The notes beneath the pieces were generated by a model, which saw only the letters and a program-made list of their open reading frames with translations, ran no database searches and was not told the DNA's origin. Position numbers and translations under genes: made by a program. From DAOTVD01 sp034437075 (GTDB taxonomy: Bacteria > Chloroflexota > Anaerolineae > Aggregatilineales > J027): a stretch of DNA of 6,617 nt. Each line of letters opens with the position of its first letter. Position 1 is the stretch's first letter. Below are positions 6,187-6,617 of this stretch, piece by piece. The stretch is from positions 1 to 6,617 of the forward strand of contig DAOTVD010000143.1 in assembly GCA_034437075.1 (NCBI GenBank), read 5' to 3'.

Positions 6187-6617
6187 AATGTAATCTCCTC
6201 GGGGTTGGGGTCAGCCATGAGTTGGTCGTACAACGACTCGGCCATGTTTAGCAGATCGCCCGCGCGCAAGTCTTGGGCATTCGAGAGCAGCACCGCCCGC
6301 TGAGCCTCGGCTTCATCATCGGTGAAAACGCTGGTGAGCAGCGCTTGCATCTCGGACGCGACTTCAGGCTCTTGTGCCAGCGTTTCGTCGTTGGCATCTT
6401 CAATGGAGGGGGCACCTGCATCAGTGGCAGCGGAAACATTTGGCGGGGTAGCCAATGCCACCACTGGCACGGCATCCGGCGCTTCGGGCGCGAATGGTGC
6501 GGGCTCAACTTGCGCCACAAGTTGTTCGTCTCGGCGTATAGCCTGGCGTGCCCGGCGCCCACGCCAAGCGCCAACCAGAACCGCCCGCAGCACGGCGAGC
6601 ACAGCCAGCAACAAGGG
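6183..6617 (-). CDS. Single-pass membrane protein of unknown function, 5' end missing
   Basis: The frame is open to the right edge and gives 144 visible residues, so the real start is probably outside. A TTG at 6614 could in principle be a start but nothing supports it. The visible part opens with a hydrophobic segment of about 18 residues (LLLAVLAVLRAVLVGAW), followed at once by an Arg-rich stretch (RGRRARQ) that should stay in the cytoplasm. Next comes about 65 residues rich in Ala, Pro, Glu and Asp, probably disordered. Last is a short acidic helical part (about 90-135) containing EMQALLTSVFTDDEAEAQRA and NMAESLYDQLM. No family is recognised. It ends in a 4-nt overlap with the FHA-GAF gene, so the two are likely co-translated. 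It is probably the membrane partner or an anchor of that pilus-associated cluster, but this is inference from position only. Confidence 0.65.
   Translation of the reverse strand, partial: PLLLAVLAVLRAVLVGAWRGRRARQAIRRDEQLVAQVEPAPFAPEAPDAVPVVALATPPNVSAATDAGAPSIEDANDETLAQEPEVASEMQALLTSVFTDDEAEAQRAVLLSNAQDLRAGDLLNMAESLYDQLMADPNPEEITL
6195..6200 (-). promoter_or_regulatory. Ribosome binding site of the FHA-GAF gene
   Basis: GAGGAG on the minus strand, eight bases before the ATG at 6186 and inside the end of the preceding gene. It is the strongest such site in the window and fixes the start at the ATGA overlap. Confidence 0.8.

Overview
The window looks like Chloroflexota (Anaerolineae/Chloroflexia type) chromosomal DNA. 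This is inferred from three things: the moderately GC-rich composition; a cell-surface protein with a Thr/Pro/Ser linker followed by a beta-sandwich domain of the kind common in that phylum; and multi-domain GAF/PAS/FHA histidine-kinase proteins beside type IV pilus assembly genes with no outer-membrane components (PilP, PilQ) in view. No marker gene is present, so the phylum is an inference.

Layout, left to right. Positions 1-233 (+) hold the C-terminal 76 codons of endonuclease V (nfi), a DNA-repair enzyme, cut by the left edge. It converges on a soluble GAF-PAS histidine kinase at 300-1988 (-). A perfect 38-bp direct repeat (224-261 and 296-333) sits at the junction and includes the stop codons of both genes. 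A plausible promoter for the kinase (2052-2080, -) overlaps the end of the next gene.

From 6617 down to 2064 five minus-strand genes are packed with gaps or overlaps of 4-14 nt and form a probable operon. In transcription order they are: a single-pass membrane protein of unknown function (partial, 6183-6617); an FHA-GAF-HATPase protein that resembles a histidine kinase but has Tyr where the phosphoacceptor His should be (4522-6186); a prepilin peptidase with both catalytic Asp residues but no zinc cysteines (3842-4507); a PilN-like protein (3217-3831); and a PilO-like protein with a C-terminal beta-sandwich domain (2064-3230). Four of the starts are fixed by good Shine-Dalgarno sites, and three of them are well inside the longest open frames.

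Together the operon encodes part of an inner-membrane type IV pilus (or type II secretion-like) platform. The peptidase would process prepilins, and the PilN/PilO-like pair would form the periplasmic or wall-side alignment module. The FHA-GAF-ATPase protein, and perhaps the adjacent true kinase, could tie pilus function to signalling. The oddest item is the PilO fusion, which would place a possible ligand-binding domain on the pilus machine itself. No RNA genes, CRISPR arrays, insertion sequences or convincing intrinsic terminators were seen.
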